Source: Branchiostoma lanceolatum
Lineage: Eukaryota; Chordata; Leptocardii; Amphioxiformes; Branchiostomatidae
DNA length: 64,000 bases
Assembly (NCBI RefSeq): GCF_035083965.1
Contig: NC_089727.1
Coordinates: 18,975,269-19,039,268, forward strand
Reading direction: 5' to 3'
A program made the position numbers and the translations under genes. The stretch's first letter is position 1, and each line of letters begins with the position of its first letter. The notes beneath the pieces are model-generated. The model was not told where the DNA came from. It did no database searches and saw only the letters and a program-made list of their open reading frames with translations. Shown piece by piece: positions 1-11,841 of this stretch.

Positions 1-194
1 TTGGTGTAATGTCCATCAGGTCTATGCAACACAGCTCATGTCATTTTTGTAATGTTCATTTTTACAGATCTGTATAAAACTGCTCCCTCTTCCCCGTGGT
101 GTAATGGTCATTACAATTCAAGGCAAACATTTTAAGATTCATAAAAGATGAAAGAAGACATTCAAACAAAACATGATTTGTTGTTCCTTTCCAG

Positions 195-3100
195 AGTTGC
201 TTGGAGGATGAGGCAGACTTCAGGAGTAGAGCCAGTACACCAGTCACAGTAGTGGAACCTTCTCTTGGGGGTATGTACTGTCACATACATTTATCATGTT
301 TGTGTGTGTATGTGTGCGTGTCCCTGTGGCGCAAGCAGTAACGCAATCCCATCTGGATAAAATTTTGTGGATCCTGGGGCCCTAGTTCCTTCCTAGGGGT
401 TGACTCCAGTTCGGACATGTTGTAAGGGATTGCATTCATCATTTTGGATGGTGACGTAAAGCCAGCAGCCCCGTGTATGAGGGAGCTTCTGGCATAAGCC
501 TCAGGCGCCAAAACTCTGCACGTAAAAGAAGCCCAACACACTTATCGAGAAGAGTACATGTAGGAGTGACCCGGTGTGCTTGGCCAAAAACGCGAGCTGT
601 GGCGAGGCCGCATTGCACCGGCACTAGCTACTTGAAAAAGCATCATGCTTCACCTCAATTTGAGAATGACTGCTTTACTTTTACTGTGTGTGTGTTTGTG
701 TATGATATGTATGTAAGTGTGTGTGGTTGTGTTCAAGTGTATGTGCGTGTACAAAGGTATGTAGAATACAACGCAGAGTATTCCGTATCACCCGAGGTTC
801 CAGCCCGACCGCGTAGGCCGGAGGGTGATCCGACCCGCGGCAGGGCGGGGACCGAGGGTGATATGGAATACAACGTGTTGTATTTTATTTATGTCATCAT
901 GCCCACCCGAAAAAACACACATTTCAATGCGGAAAGTGCCAAAAGTTGAGAAAATTTTGGGTCCTCGAACACAAAACTGTAACAACATTGATTCTAACCT
1001 CTGAATCCGGTATTCGATTTTTTGACGGCAGCGCAATCATGCATTCTAAATATTCTATGGATTCCGAAGTCCGGAACACCCGTATCAGGCCCAGGCATGA
1101 CATAAATGTGTGTATAACTATATATCAATAATTGCATAGTTGATGGGTTGTGCACAGTAGTATATAGGGCCATCTGACTGTAGCTAGTAGAAATTGTCTT
1201 GCAAGTAGTTGTACCAGGCATGGCTGTTGTTTGAATCCACTGTTTCTGGTATACATTTTTGTTTTATGTTTGCTGAAAATGTGTCAAACGTGTAATGTAC
1301 ATGTATAATGTCACTTCTTCTACAGAGCTTAAGACAGAGAGAAGTTTACTTGAGAAGGAACTACAGAACATCAACAGGACAGGCCTTTCCTCAAGGTAGG
1401 AACACATGCAACATCAAAAAGATTTCAAAGTCTTTGATAGAAAGTTACAAGGCCTCTGACAAATGCAGTGTTTATCTGTTGAAATCTGCCAAATCCATGT
1501 CTGTCCATCTGTGTTTTTTTCTACAATTATCAACATCCTGAATGCTTTGTGAGAATGTCTGTCAATGGCTTTTAAATGTAAATAGCGTGTTAATTTTAAA
1601 GGCAACCTAAGCAATATTAGGGCGTTGAAAGTCGTATTTTCGAAATCAATTTTCTAGTGATTTCTATACAACATGTAATTGAATTACAGTATCCCATTGC
1701 ATATCAACCATCATGGAGCAAAGATGCGATCATGTCGTTGTGGGATAGTGTGGTTGGAACTCGTTGAAAATCTGAGTGTTTGGAGGCCAGCCATTATTTC
1801 AAATCTTCCGAACATGCAGATTAGTCCCGAACGCTTCAGGACAATTATTCACATGGTCATGTCTCAATGTACTTGGGCATTGTGAATTTGTGACGTCTTG
1901 TGGCGGGAAATTACTGAAAATTGTTGACAGATATGGTTACGACTGGATTCTGGGCTGATTTTCGGGTGGTACCAATGAATGAAATACCCCTTCTGCGACT
2001 TGTTTCTGCACTCTTTTTAAACGCCCTAAGTATGAAATAATGATGCAAAATGTGCTTATTTGGGGAGGTAAATGTCAATTTCATATAGATTTCCTTATCC
2101 AGAATACTTATCCCCTGAAATTGCTTAGGGAACCTAGCAGTCCTCCCAGGTGATCTTAGTATGTACAATATAATGCACTGGGGCTAGGGCTACGACCATG
2201 TACCTTTTAGTGTGTTATTTGTATCTTACGAACAACTTCATCTCATTGTATACAGCCATGTAGATACTGTATTGCAGTGTTGGCTCTGAGTCAGTGCTAT
2301 TGTTGTCCGACTTGAATTAAATCTAGCAGAGAATTTTGAGTAAGGGATTTAGCTCTCTCTGTCATCCTTGATTGCCTTGGTGTTTCTTAAAGACCATGCT
2401 TGTACTATAAAATCACCCAATAAATTCGGCTAACGTAAACTACCAGGGTCAGTCTGCTACTGACTAGTGGTGCGGATCGGTCCGGCCGGACCGGTTCCGG
2501 ACTTGTAAAACGTTTCGGTCCGAGTCCAAAAAAACCGAAACGCTGAGAACCGGTTTTTGGACTTGTACAAAATAATTAGCACTTATGTACATATGTACAT
2601 CCTCTGTTTGATCCTTAACTCTCTAAAACCTTCCATAAATCACAAAGTTTGCGATGGAAAAGACGCAAACATTTGTTGTTGGCTTCTGATATGGCCGCTA
2701 TGGCCGCTATTGCCGAAATCAGGAAGTCTCACAACTCCTCGCGAGATCTGGGTGACGTCAAGGGAACCTAGCGATGTGGTTGGCTTAGCCATGTCATGCC
2801 TTGGGGGACTTCCCCAATGGGCCCAGTGGCGGCCTTTGCCTGCAGCCCGGGAACATTGCGTGTCACAGGGTACAGGTCAGGTAAACACAATGCCGGCAGT
2901 ATGTGAGAAAAATGATCCGGTGTGCCGGGGGCGTCAAAATATATTGCAAGGCTCTTGAGACGCCACCAGAAACAACCCGACATGTAGGTCACCACGCTGA
3001 TTAGAGAGCATACTAGTACTTTTGTTCTGAATATACACGTTGTTCTGACTGCAGACGTGTTTTTGTGTGAATCTTTCCCTAGTTTAGAGAATTTAGGGGG

Positions 3101-5394
3101 ATTAACAATGGTAACAGCATCAGTCACATAATGTGACGGCAATGTTTGGTGCCGGACCGGACCTTACAAGTCCGGACCTGAACCGAAACCTCTGGACTCG
3201 AGTCCGGACCGGAACCGGAACGTGGGTTTCGATCCGCACCACTACTACTGACTGCCGTGGTGTTCACATGGGTGGAGGCCTGGCTAAGAGTAAGACAGTC
3301 ACCACCACCCAAGATACTCTAAAAAAACTTTTGAAATTTAGAGATAACAGGTAAGGAATTGATGTATGATTATACATGAAGAAGTTATCTTTATGTAACC
3401 CAGAATATAAATGACAACACTGGCTAAAATACCATGCTCTGTTTGGTAGTATAGGTAAAGACATTGGCCAGCAGTTCATGTTCAGTTCTGCCTTCTGCCT
3501 AAGTTCCACAGAGGTCCAGTCTACACATGTATATAACTGGCTTTTAGAATAACATGTAAGTACCACAGCTGCAAGTCATACTTGTAGACACACAACTATC
3601 AGACATTTGAATTCAACTGTGAGGAGGGCATTTCCAAGTTGCAATTATACAGTTAGACACTTTGAAACAACTTTGACAGGCTGATTTGAGAGTTTTTATT
3701 TGAACACAGGGTTGATTTTCTAAAAACTGAAAGTTATTTTGACTATGTAGTTTTGTTACAATCATTCTGTGTCATTCTGTATGGTTTCATAATGTTACTT
3801 TGAAAACCAGTAGGAAAAAATATTTGAATCTTGTTCACCAGTATTATGCTAATCTTCTCCTGCCTTTGTTTCAAGCTGGAGTCAGTCTGGGATTTTTATG
3901 TGTTTATGTAGTTATGGGGGCCAATCCACCTTTCAAACTGCAGCAAGGCCACAGTGGGAAGCACTTCCTAAATTAGTTTATTGGATCTGTCCCCAGGGTT
4001 CAGAAAAAGGATTTTTAAAGCATTTTTATTTTCTGTGTGGTTACAGGCAAAGGCCCGGTGTGACAAGGGCTTCAGACTCAAGGCGATCTCCGATGCTCCC
4101 CTCGCCTCCGACCTTGGCGGGAAAACTACGACGGACCCAACCAACCGGGTCGGGGGTCAAGTCGGGACCAATGAGGGCTATGCACAACATCACTGCAGGT
4201 AAATGATGGCTCCCCTCTTATTGTGGTTTGCTTGTTATCCACAACCAGTTAAGCATCTTGAGTAGGGGTGGATACCGGTTCGCTGGACCAGCTTTGAACC
4301 TGTATAACATCCAAGAACCGAGTCCAAAAAACCTGAAAGCCAAAAACCTGAGTCCGAAAAAAACTGAACAAAGTACTTACAGGGGGTAATATATATTTCT
4401 ATTTTGTTTGATGAAAAGTGTTTTGAGTCTCCCCTCTGACAAAAATGCATTTGAAGTAAGTGCAACATTCAAATATCAAATACTGGTTTGTCTTGAAAGT
4501 CTTCTAACCAAGAAACTTTTAGTTATGCATGTCAGTCTTAATTCTCTATGCTAGATATTGGTTTAATAAAACAAAACATGTCAACTAGACAGGATCAGGT
4601 CCAGGTTCAGGTCCGGACCTGAACCTAAATCTCTGGACCTAAACCTGGACTTGGACCTTATCAAGCCAAACTGGTATCCACCCCTAATCTTGAGACATAA
4701 CACTAGTTTTGTACAGTAGGTACAAGCTGTCTAAGACCAAACTGTTAAAGGTCTACTCCTACTCTTTTCAATAAGTGTGGTGGGTTCTTCAATGTGCTAT
4801 AGGAGTGGCTCTCCTTTTACATGTACATGAGGCCTCTGGCTTTATATGTCCCGCCCAAAAGGACATCCCTGACCAAAGCTAGGTACTCATTTTCTCAGGA
4901 GTCACCTGAAATACACTCTGAATCTTGTGTACGTGTTTTCATTATTTGCTTCAGTAGGAGGAAATGTAATTTAATTGTGAATCCGTCAAGTACCTGCTTG
5001 TGTTCTTACTTATTGAAAATTTGCATCTTTGCATTTTCCTCTTCCAGATCTTCCATCAGATGACCTACGAAGACAAAGACCTTCCACATCTTCTTCTGTA
5101 TCCACCTCCCCCCATTCCACCCCGTCCCCCCCTCCATCCTCCACAACACCCCCTGCACGACCATCGCTTCCGTCAAGACCAAGACACTCCACCCCCCCTC
5201 AAGTCCCCGGTAGGCCGTCTTTAAGGAGACCGTTGAGTCCGTCTACCGCTCCCCGGTTGCTTAGATACCACGTGGTGGAGACACCGGGGGTTCTACCGAC
5301 GCTTCCGTCGCCGCCGTCTTCTGCCAAACCCGCCGGCGCGAGAAACCCGAGACTACGCAAGGTCGTAGTAACAAAGGACGGAGGGAGCAGTTAG
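195..5394 (+). CDS. 3' part of a coiled-coil, Pro/Ser-rich protein gene (last five exons)
   Basis: Five exons join in phase: 195-270, 1326-1395, 3291-3350, 4047-4198 and 5048-5394 (stop TAG at 5392-5394). Donors are GTATGT, GTAGGA, GTAAGG and GTAAAT; acceptors end in CCAG, ACAG, AGAG (weak, exon 3), ACAG and CCAG. The first exons encode an acidic stretch (SCLEDEADF) and a short helical heptad-like stretch (ELKTERSLLEKELQNI). Exon 3 is small and basic (TLKKLLKFRDN). The last two exons are low complexity, rich in Pro, Ser, Thr and Arg (about 165 residues), ending RKVVVTKDGGSS. This looks like the disordered C-terminal tail of a cytoskeletal or scaffold protein, but I do not recognise the family. 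The 5' end lies outside the window. The exon 3 acceptor has a poor pyrimidine tract and lies 46 bp beyond a hAT-like insertion. The phase match of all five exons is the main support. Confidence 0.7.
310..680 (+). repeat. SINE-like dispersed repeat
   Basis: Intron sequence starting with a tRNA-like head (GTGGCGCAAGCAGTAACGC resembles a pol III A box with its flank) followed by a GC-richer body and ending next to a GT-rich microsatellite (about 690-770). It has no coding frame of interest. Assignment as a SINE rests on the head and general organisation only. Confidence 0.4.
1598..2136. mobile_element. Terminal-inverted-repeat element (CCTAAGCAAT family), copy 1
   Basis: The left end reads GGCAACCTAAGCAATATTAG and the right end is its approximate inverse (GAAATTGCTTAGGGAACC). 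A related copy lies at 9394-9728 and a 3' fragment near 33140-33230; all share the internal stretch around TAGTGATTTCTATACAA. No transposase frame is visible, so it is a non-autonomous element in the intron of the first gene. Confidence 0.6.
2465..3244. mobile_element. Non-autonomous hAT-like element, 780 bp
   Basis: The element begins TAGTGGTGCGGATCG and ends with the exact inverse CGATCCGCACCACTA. It is flanked by a perfect 8-bp target duplication, CTACTGAC at 2457-2464 and 3245-3252. Eight-base duplications and short terminal repeats are typical of hAT transposons. The subterminal regions carry repeated GGTCCGGACC-type palindromes. No transposase frame is visible. It sits just upstream of the exon at 3291-3350. 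Confidence 0.85.
4263..4686. mobile_element. Non-autonomous hAT-like element, 424 bp
   Basis: Starts TAGGGGTGGATACCGGTT and ends with the near-exact inverse AACTGGTATCCACCCCTA. An 8-bp target duplication, ATCTTGAG, is present at 4255-4262 and 4687-4694. The inner sequence repeats GTCCGGACCTGAACC-like blocks as the element at 2465-3244 does, so the two are cousins. It lies in the last intron of the first gene. Confidence 0.85.
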
Positions 5395-5618
5395 GAATGG
5401 CTGGAAAGGATGGACAGAGCAAGGCAAAAGTTAGAAGAGATAAGGTTATCTTTAAGGTGTAATGCCGTCTTCTGCCAAACCTGCCGCCGAGAGAAACCCA
5501 CAACTACGCAAGGTCGTAGTAACAAAGGACGGAGAGAGCAGTTATGGGTGGACTTGAAAGGATGGATAGAGCGAGTGATGAACAGAAAGAAGGAAAGGCT
5601 GTCTTTATGGTGTAATAC
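5311..5618 (+). repeat. Tandem duplication of the end of the last coding exon
   Basis: Bases 5311-5398, which encode the C-terminus and stop, recur at 5463-5549 with about 90% identity by eye; the following 65 bases (5400-5465) also recur, more diverged, at 5549-5618. The unit is about 150 bp. The second copy lies in what should be the 3' untranslated region. Confidence 0.75.
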
Positions 5619-6187
5619 TGCAGTGTACACATTTGACTGAACTTTTGAACTTGTACATCTAGATGTACAATTCTAGTGGATCCGACCAGAATTTCTGTTT
5701 TTGTTGACTGTGATACCCTTCGGGAAGTTGTAGAAAAATACAACAGGAATTTTGTCTGTTGTATCAAGCTGGAAGCCCAGTATTCTTCTAGCAGTTGTGA
5801 ACTGAACTGCAAGAAGTCAAAGTTGGTTGACCTCTACGATGGCTGCCGTTCTACACTGACCCAGTTGACCCTAATACAACAGTAATTGCCAAGTTGTGGC
5901 CATGAGAACAAAGTCTGTAAAGTCGTGTACATTGTATATTTGAGAGCTTGTGCTGCTACGTTGTATGGGAGCTTTTTTACCCTGTCCAATCAACCTCTTC
6001 AAAACTCAGATTCAATTCTGATATGACCCAACCATTTAGCTTCCTAGTTCACCTAGATCACAACATCTGGCAATGCAAGCCCACCAACTCCATGTGGGAT
6101 AGTGTGGGCTCTTTTTTTCTCTAAACTTTCAGATTGTGGAAGTTCAGAAATGAAACGATTCGTGCAACAGACAATGGTATTAAACCT

Positions 6188-6307
6188 TAATCTCCAAACA
6201 AATCTAATGGTTGCGAAGACCGTATCCAACTGGCAGAAGAAGCAATAAAAACTTCTTCTGCCAGTTGGATACGGTCTTCGCAACCATTAGATCTGCTTGG
6301 AGACTAA
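6188..6307. mobile_element. 120-bp fold-back miniature element
   Basis: Almost the whole element is an inverted repeat: about 55-bp arms around a short A-rich loop near 6243-6251. It is flanked by an 8-bp direct repeat, TTAAACCT, at 6180-6187 and 6308-6315, which suggests insertion by a hAT-type transposase. Confidence 0.75.
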
Positions 6308-7507
6308 TTAAACCTTTGAATGCGAGTGATAGTCCACTGCACGTTTAATTACATTTCCAAACTTGCGCAATTTTGATACGAAAGCAAAACAGGCAAACTA
6401 GAAAGCCATTTGTTCAGTCATGGCTGCTTCAAATCCGATTTTCGAAAAGGTTCATTATTTGGGTGGTGTTTGGATTGCGAGGGCTTGTTGGCCAAGAAGT
6501 GTTTGTTGTATGGTTGTTGGCACTCGTGCGTATTATAGTGGAAAAGGCTCGATTTGCACTGTAAATAGTTTGAGAGCAAAAGTTGTATTTTGTAATGTGT
6601 AAAGATGACATGTTTCTTGAAAGATGGAACGTTTGTAATATTTCTATTCTATGGCTGCATAAAAACTAACATATCTACAGTACTGTGTACTGCCATGGTA
6701 TTTAACATCTATGGCTTCAAGTGAAATAAATGTAACATCTTCTCAATTTTTTTTTTTCAAAACATTATACACAAATATGTGACAGCCATATAAATTAAAT
6801 GTCTTTGTTAAGATTTTGCAATATAGTTACCAACAAGATTTGAACTTTTATTAAAGATGGCCACAGAGCATTTGTTTTGCTACAGCAAAGAAGAAGAAAG
6901 TGTTGGTCTGAAAAAATGTAGTATAGGGTACTTCATAGAGTTAAATAGAAACGTGTGACATGAATATGGCATTTTGAGAAGCAGCATTCCAAAATTCAAA
7001 GTGGGCAGTGTTTCCATTAAAGGAATTTATGAGTGACATATTTTTCTCTTGTGCTACAAAAAGTCTATAGGGAAGACCATCTCCCAGGAGGGAAAGTTAT
7101 CATCCAATCACATTGCCTCTTTACCCTAGACTGCGATGTGATTGGTGACTTTCCCTCAAATAACAGGAGGGGGAGTATCTCATTGGCTGACAGCGAGAAG
7201 GACAGATCACAGGTCGGTACGCCAGGGTCGTTGTTTGACATATACACGCGGTGGGCCCGGCATTTTTTTCAACCTTTATTTAACTTTGGAAGTATACAAT
7301 ATACACTCTTAGGCTGAGGCCGTTTTTCAAGAGTTCAAGTCATTTTAACATACCATCGGAAAATCTAACAGCAATTTTACAAAAATAACGTTACAATCAG
7401 TTTTCCATAATCATATTCAGCAAATAAAGATGAGTCGACGATATAACATCATTTCAATATTCGGTTATCCTAGTTAGTCAATACAAATGTGTAGTTACTC
7501 GTCGCAA

Positions 7508-7930
7508 CATATTTTTATCTCCATGAAAAATGGAGATATAGTTTTGGGACTGTGTCTGTCTGTGTATCTTTGTGTTTCCGCACTTCTGTAGTCAGCATAA
7601 CTCAAGAACATCATGATGGATTACGATGATATTTGGTATGTGGACGGGAGTTGTGAAGCCGGAATTCAAGGTCGATTTGGGCCCCCTGGTATATGACCTT
7701 GGTACTGCAGCACAACTTTCATTTTTGTATCTTTTGACCTGGATGTACTGTGGTCTTGATTTTTGTGTGGCAGATAGCTTGTGATTTAATAAAGAAGTGG
7801 TGTAGGTTTGGGCCCCCTAGCATCTTGTTGAATGTTGCAACTGAAGGCATTATAGGATGAACAGGTTTGTGATTATGGTTGAGCCACAATGGTCTTTAAT
7901 TAAATGCGCTGCTAGTCCAGATAACGGCTA
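7508..7930 (+). repeat. Dispersed repeat with ATCTCCATG...CATGGAGAT-type hairpin
   Basis: Begins with a hairpin (ATCTCCATGAAAAATGGAGAT-like) and contains the blocks GTAGTCAGCATAACTCAAGAAC and GATTTGGGCCCCCT. The same blocks in the same order occur at about 62190-62500 in the UGT intron. Copy number elsewhere is unknown. Confidence 0.5.
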
Positions 7931-8784
7931 CACTTGTACTTTGTTTATTCATTCTATAACATACTGAATATGATGATCTTCTTCTATACCGAGGAGTGCA
8001 GAGTAAAAAGAACACACCATGTGCCAACCCCTTCCTAAACATAAATACATGATAGAGGGAAACATTGACACAGATTCTTTCAGTTAATATATAAAGTTTA
8101 GATTTTTAACCCCTAAGTGTATGTGTGTATACATGTATACTCGAATTAAACATTAATTTCAAAACAGAGCTTAACCACAACTTTGCAAGTAGCTCTGCGC
8201 AATATAAACGGGTCTGTCTTGACCTTGATATATACATACACAGTCTATTTGCGGAAAAATTAGTGATATGAGTGTTTACTCCTTAGTTAAGGTAGCAGAA
8301 CACAGTTTTCGGCCTAAGGTTACTGGCTTCGACGCGGTGAAGATGATAGTGCGGTGCACTTGACAAATATGAAAAACAAATATATTTGAGTTTAGGGTAA
8401 AACCTACAAATAACTCAAAACCTAAAGAATTCTGTCGGCGTATCGGCTCCTCATGCCAACTTTGAAACAGCGCTCTGCGAGAGGTCACTGAACTGCAGCC
8501 GACTCACCCCGACAGGCAGTTGCATACGATCATAAGATTATACACAAAGCGGAAAAGGTCCACTATCCAAATCCTACAGTCTAAAAGCCGACACATTTCT
8601 ACACCCCACAGCACAGTTTACTCATGGATGCCTCTCACATGTGACGTTCTACCCTGTCTTTTAGAGTTTAGGCCGCACTACATTTTGTATCCGCGTCATA
8701 GTCTGGTAGGGAGACTCAATGGAAATAATGTGGATTCAGCGCGTATTTAGTAGAATTTCGCATTAATTCAAAACCTGTAGCAGT

Positions 8785-9032
8785 TAAGCCCCCCTCTCAC
8801 CGGACCCGTGGCAAGCTGGCGTCGTCGCTGCGGCCGATCGAATTGACAAAGCACTCAACGAATTTGATCGACAAAAAACGAATCTTTTAAGCTTTGAGTG
8901 TTTTGTTGTCTTTTTGGTGATATTTGTAAGTTTTGAATGATACTCCCATTACAAAGTCAAGAGTAAAACAAATCCAGTTTATGACGCAGCGACTCCGCCA
9001 GCGTGCCACGGGTCCAGTGAGAGGGGGGCTTT
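8785..9032. mobile_element. Miniature element, GGGGCTT-ended family, copy 1
   Basis: Terminal inverted repeats of about 35 bp: left AAGCCCCCCTCTCACCGGAC, right GTCCAGTGAGAGGGGGGCTT. Two relatives lie at 10625-10866 and 13998-14229, with the same inner GTCGCTGCG and AAACGAATCTTTT-like blocks. It ends 20 bp beyond the stop codon of the minus-strand gene at 9052-11841, so it may form part of that gene's 3' UTR. Confidence 0.8.
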
Positions 9033-9051
9033 GTACATGAAACAGAATCTC

Positions 9052-11841
9052 TCAGTAGATGAAGAGCCGATACATCCGCCGTAAACGACGTAAAGCCGCA
9101 AATATGATTTTAAAATTTATGGCTCTCCTTAAACCTCCAGGCTCGTACTCAATGGAGGGCCTCGCAACGATAGACCAACGGTCGTCTAGCGGGACCACCT
9201 TGTCCTCTCCCCGGGTCAGGTTGCAGTTGGACCCGCTGGAGCTGCAGTTAAAGCTGTCGAGCAGGTCACCGAAGTCCTGAACCAGAAACGGCATCGCCTC
9301 GGCGGTGGCACCAGGGTAGTTACTATTGAACCCCTCCACATCCTCCTGCAGGCTTTGGACAGCACCTGTGTGTGTAATAAGTCTTAATTATTCAAAGGAA
9401 ACCTAAGCAATATCAAGGCCCCAAAATCGGATTTTGAAAGTCAATTCATTTAGTCATTTCTATACAAGATTAATTCAAACAACACTATCCCAATGTATAG
9501 CGACATCAATGATGAAAACATATGACGTCGTAGTGATGTGAAATCTGACCGAAAATCATCACCGGGGTTCTACACGTATGACACGTTTTTGTGCGGTTTT
9601 AAAGTGCTAAATGTATGAAGTTATTACGCGAATGTGCTATACAATGTTACTAAATATCACTACCATAAAGATTTCGGCATTTTTTTTCTCCATTTCTGGG
9701 GCCCTAATATTGCTTTGGTCGCCTTTAAGAGGAATTAGAATATGAAAATTCTATGTTGCTTTAGAGTGCCCTTTATTGAAAACATCGTCAACGTAAAATT
9801 TGAGCATCATAAACGCCTACCATTAATCTGAAATTAATATTTTTGAAATATGGTACCCATTCACATAAATATCACCCTGTGACATGGACTAATGTATGCT
9901 TCTGATTGAGATAGAAGCTATGATATGGAATAAATACGTTTTCCCATGGATATGAAAAGGGAGATAAATTCAACAATGTATTCAAGCAAAGATTCAAATG
10001 CCAAAACTTTTTGTACCCTTGTGCGTTTTGCCCTAACTTAAGATAATAATATCAATTAGGCTTTTAGATAACATAGATAACATTTATTGTACATACATGC
10101 CCTATCGGGCTAAGTACAGGCATACAGATTGAGAATATGTAGTACATAGAGTGACATTGACAGGACTTCTAATACTTATCTAAAACTACTCTAACTTACA
10201 GGTTCGGCTTATTCTCGTCTCTTTGTGATGTTGGTTGAGATGGACTTGTTTAATATTGTATGGTCAAAACGCATAATAGAAATTAATTTCTCAATATTAG
10301 ACATAAATTTAAAACATAATCTAACAGACATTTGATGCAGGTAGGGGGCTACCTTACCTTCAAGGGTATCGCTTGCTTCAAGGTTGTCGAACTGCGGGGA
10401 AGCGAAAGCAAAAAGTTGCTCCTCACCACCAACGGTCACGTTGTAGACCAGGTTGATCACATTCTCCACACGGGTCCAGTGTTGGGCTGTTATATTCCCG
10501 CACCGAATCGGCCCGACTGGCCCCTTCAAGAGAATCTTACCTAGCAACAACCAAAAAACAGGAATGAATACCAAAGTCGTCTTTTTCAAAAATATAAAGC
10601 CACATATGCACAAGCGTCGACATTAAAGCCCCGGCCCCTCTCACTGGACCTGCGTCACGCTGGCGGTGTCGTTGTGGCCGATCGAATTGACAAAGCACTC
10701 AATGAATGTCGTTGACAAAAACGAATCTTTTTAAGCTTTGTGTGTTTTGTTGTTTTGAAAATGGTCATAATTTTGAATGATATTTCCATGATGAATCCAA
10801 GAGTAACACAAATCCAGTTTAGGACGCAGCGACGCCGCCAGCGTGCCGCGGGTCCAGTGAGAAGTTTAGGTATCGCTACTGAAGTGTTACAAATGCGGTC
10901 CCAAACGTTAAGAATTGTCACATTTATTTGTAACAGTGCCGCAGCTACACCTAGCTGCAGTGCATTGACGTCGGTTCTTTTTAAATCGTGGTTGGGGACA
11001 AAGAAGATTAAAGTTATCCAATCAACTGCCAGCCTAGCTTATGAAATTCTTCACGGAAAAAAAGAGGCTTACAAATGAACAGAATCTACAGAGTAATAAA
11101 AAAAAAAACATTACAAAACACTAAGAAAACAACTTAATTATCTATTTTCTTTATCTGTCATTCAACTTGAATTATGGATTTCATAGCTACTCATTTCCAT
11201 TTGATCATTACGGCAATTGGAGACCGATGAATTAATGTATGTATGTCTGTATGTAGGTAGGTAGGTAATACATGTATGTATGTATGTATGCAAGCTATGT
11301 ATATATGAATGGATGGATGGATGGATGGATAGATACATGATATGCCCCGATGTTGTGCCCTCGGGAAAGGAACTTAACATGACTTTCCTTACTCGACCTA
11401 GGTGTGAATTGGTACCTGACATCGGTTGGGGAAGGTCGAATTGAGTTCACCTGCTGGCGCCGAATGGCAGCCGCCCAGACCCTTGCGACAGTTTCACAAA
11501 GTTCAAGAGTGGAGCAAATATGTATCTGCTGTGTATTATGTTATTGTAAACTGTCTGCCATTGCGCAGGTAATTTTGGACCAAGAAACAATGATTGATTG
11601 ACAACGATTTCATACCAATGTCACGCAATTCTTCGATATCTGTTGAAATATCACTCAAGCCGAATTCCGCAAGGGTCAATGGGGTTCGGTTGATAAAGGC
11701 CATCACTTCCGGCTCCAAGACCTCATAGTTCACGCACGGGGGAGGTTTGTTGCGACGGAAGGGGTTCCTATCAGCTCGTCGGACATGGTAATTTGGGGTC
11801 ACCAGCCTGCAGGGAACTGCAACAACAGGGACGGGGAGCAT
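9052..11841 (-). CDS. Unrecognised three-exon gene, about 240 residues
   Basis: Minus-strand exons at 11616-11841, 10358-10540 and 9052-9365 join in phase (each junction falls after the first base of a codon). Donors are GTATGA and GTAAGG; acceptors end TTGCTAG and ACACAG. The joined frame is 241 codons including the stop if the ATG at 11841 is used. That ATG is followed by a good acceptor-like tract (TGTTGTTGCAG, boundary at 11816), so the first exon shown could instead be internal with a start further upstream. The protein has several N-glycosylation sequons (NRT, NIT, NVT, NCS, NLT), a Cys-containing stretch (SFNCSSSGSNCNLT) and a basic C-terminus (ALRRLRRMYRLF). I do not recognise the family. 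An extracellular role is possible from the sequons, but no clear signal peptide is visible. Confidence 0.6.
9394..9728. mobile_element. Terminal-inverted-repeat element (CCTAAGCAAT family), copy 2
   Basis: Left end GGAAACCTAAGCAATATCAA, right end the approximate inverse (CTAATATTGCTTTGGTCGCC). It shares inner blocks with the copy at 1598-2136. It lies in the intron between the last two exons of the unrecognised minus-strand gene. Confidence 0.6.
10083..10200. repeat. LINE-tail-like hairpin sequence
   Basis: Intron sequence beginning TTTATTGTACATACATG with a short hairpin (GCCCTATCGGGC). Similar organisation (TTTATT, ACATACAT, GGC hairpin) is seen at 23840-23930 and 56293-56410, suggesting 3' tails of related retroelements. 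Confidence 0.35.
10625..10866. mobile_element. Miniature element, GGGGCTT-ended family, copy 2
   Basis: Left end AAAGCCCCGGCCCCTCTCAC, right end GCCGCGGGTCCAGTGAGA, with the last bases of the right end eroded. The inner sequence matches the copy at 8785-9032 closely. It lies in the intron between exons 1 and 2 of the unrecognised minus-strand gene. Confidence 0.75.
11236..11335. repeat. Tetranucleotide microsatellites
   Basis: Runs of GTAT, GTAG and then GGAT follow one another in imperfect tandem. Confidence 0.8.

Larger units (their letters stand above)
5619..8784. other. Intergenic, no gene recognised
   Basis: Probable 3' UTR of the upstream gene at first; an AATAAA lies near 6725. The stretch also holds the fold-back element at 6188-6307 and the dispersed repeat at 7508-7930. 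No frame has convincing splice sites or protein character. Confidence 0.5.

Noticed and set aside
6373..6611. Overlapping frames on both strands
   Set aside because: No start context, splice partners or recognisable motif; likely chance.
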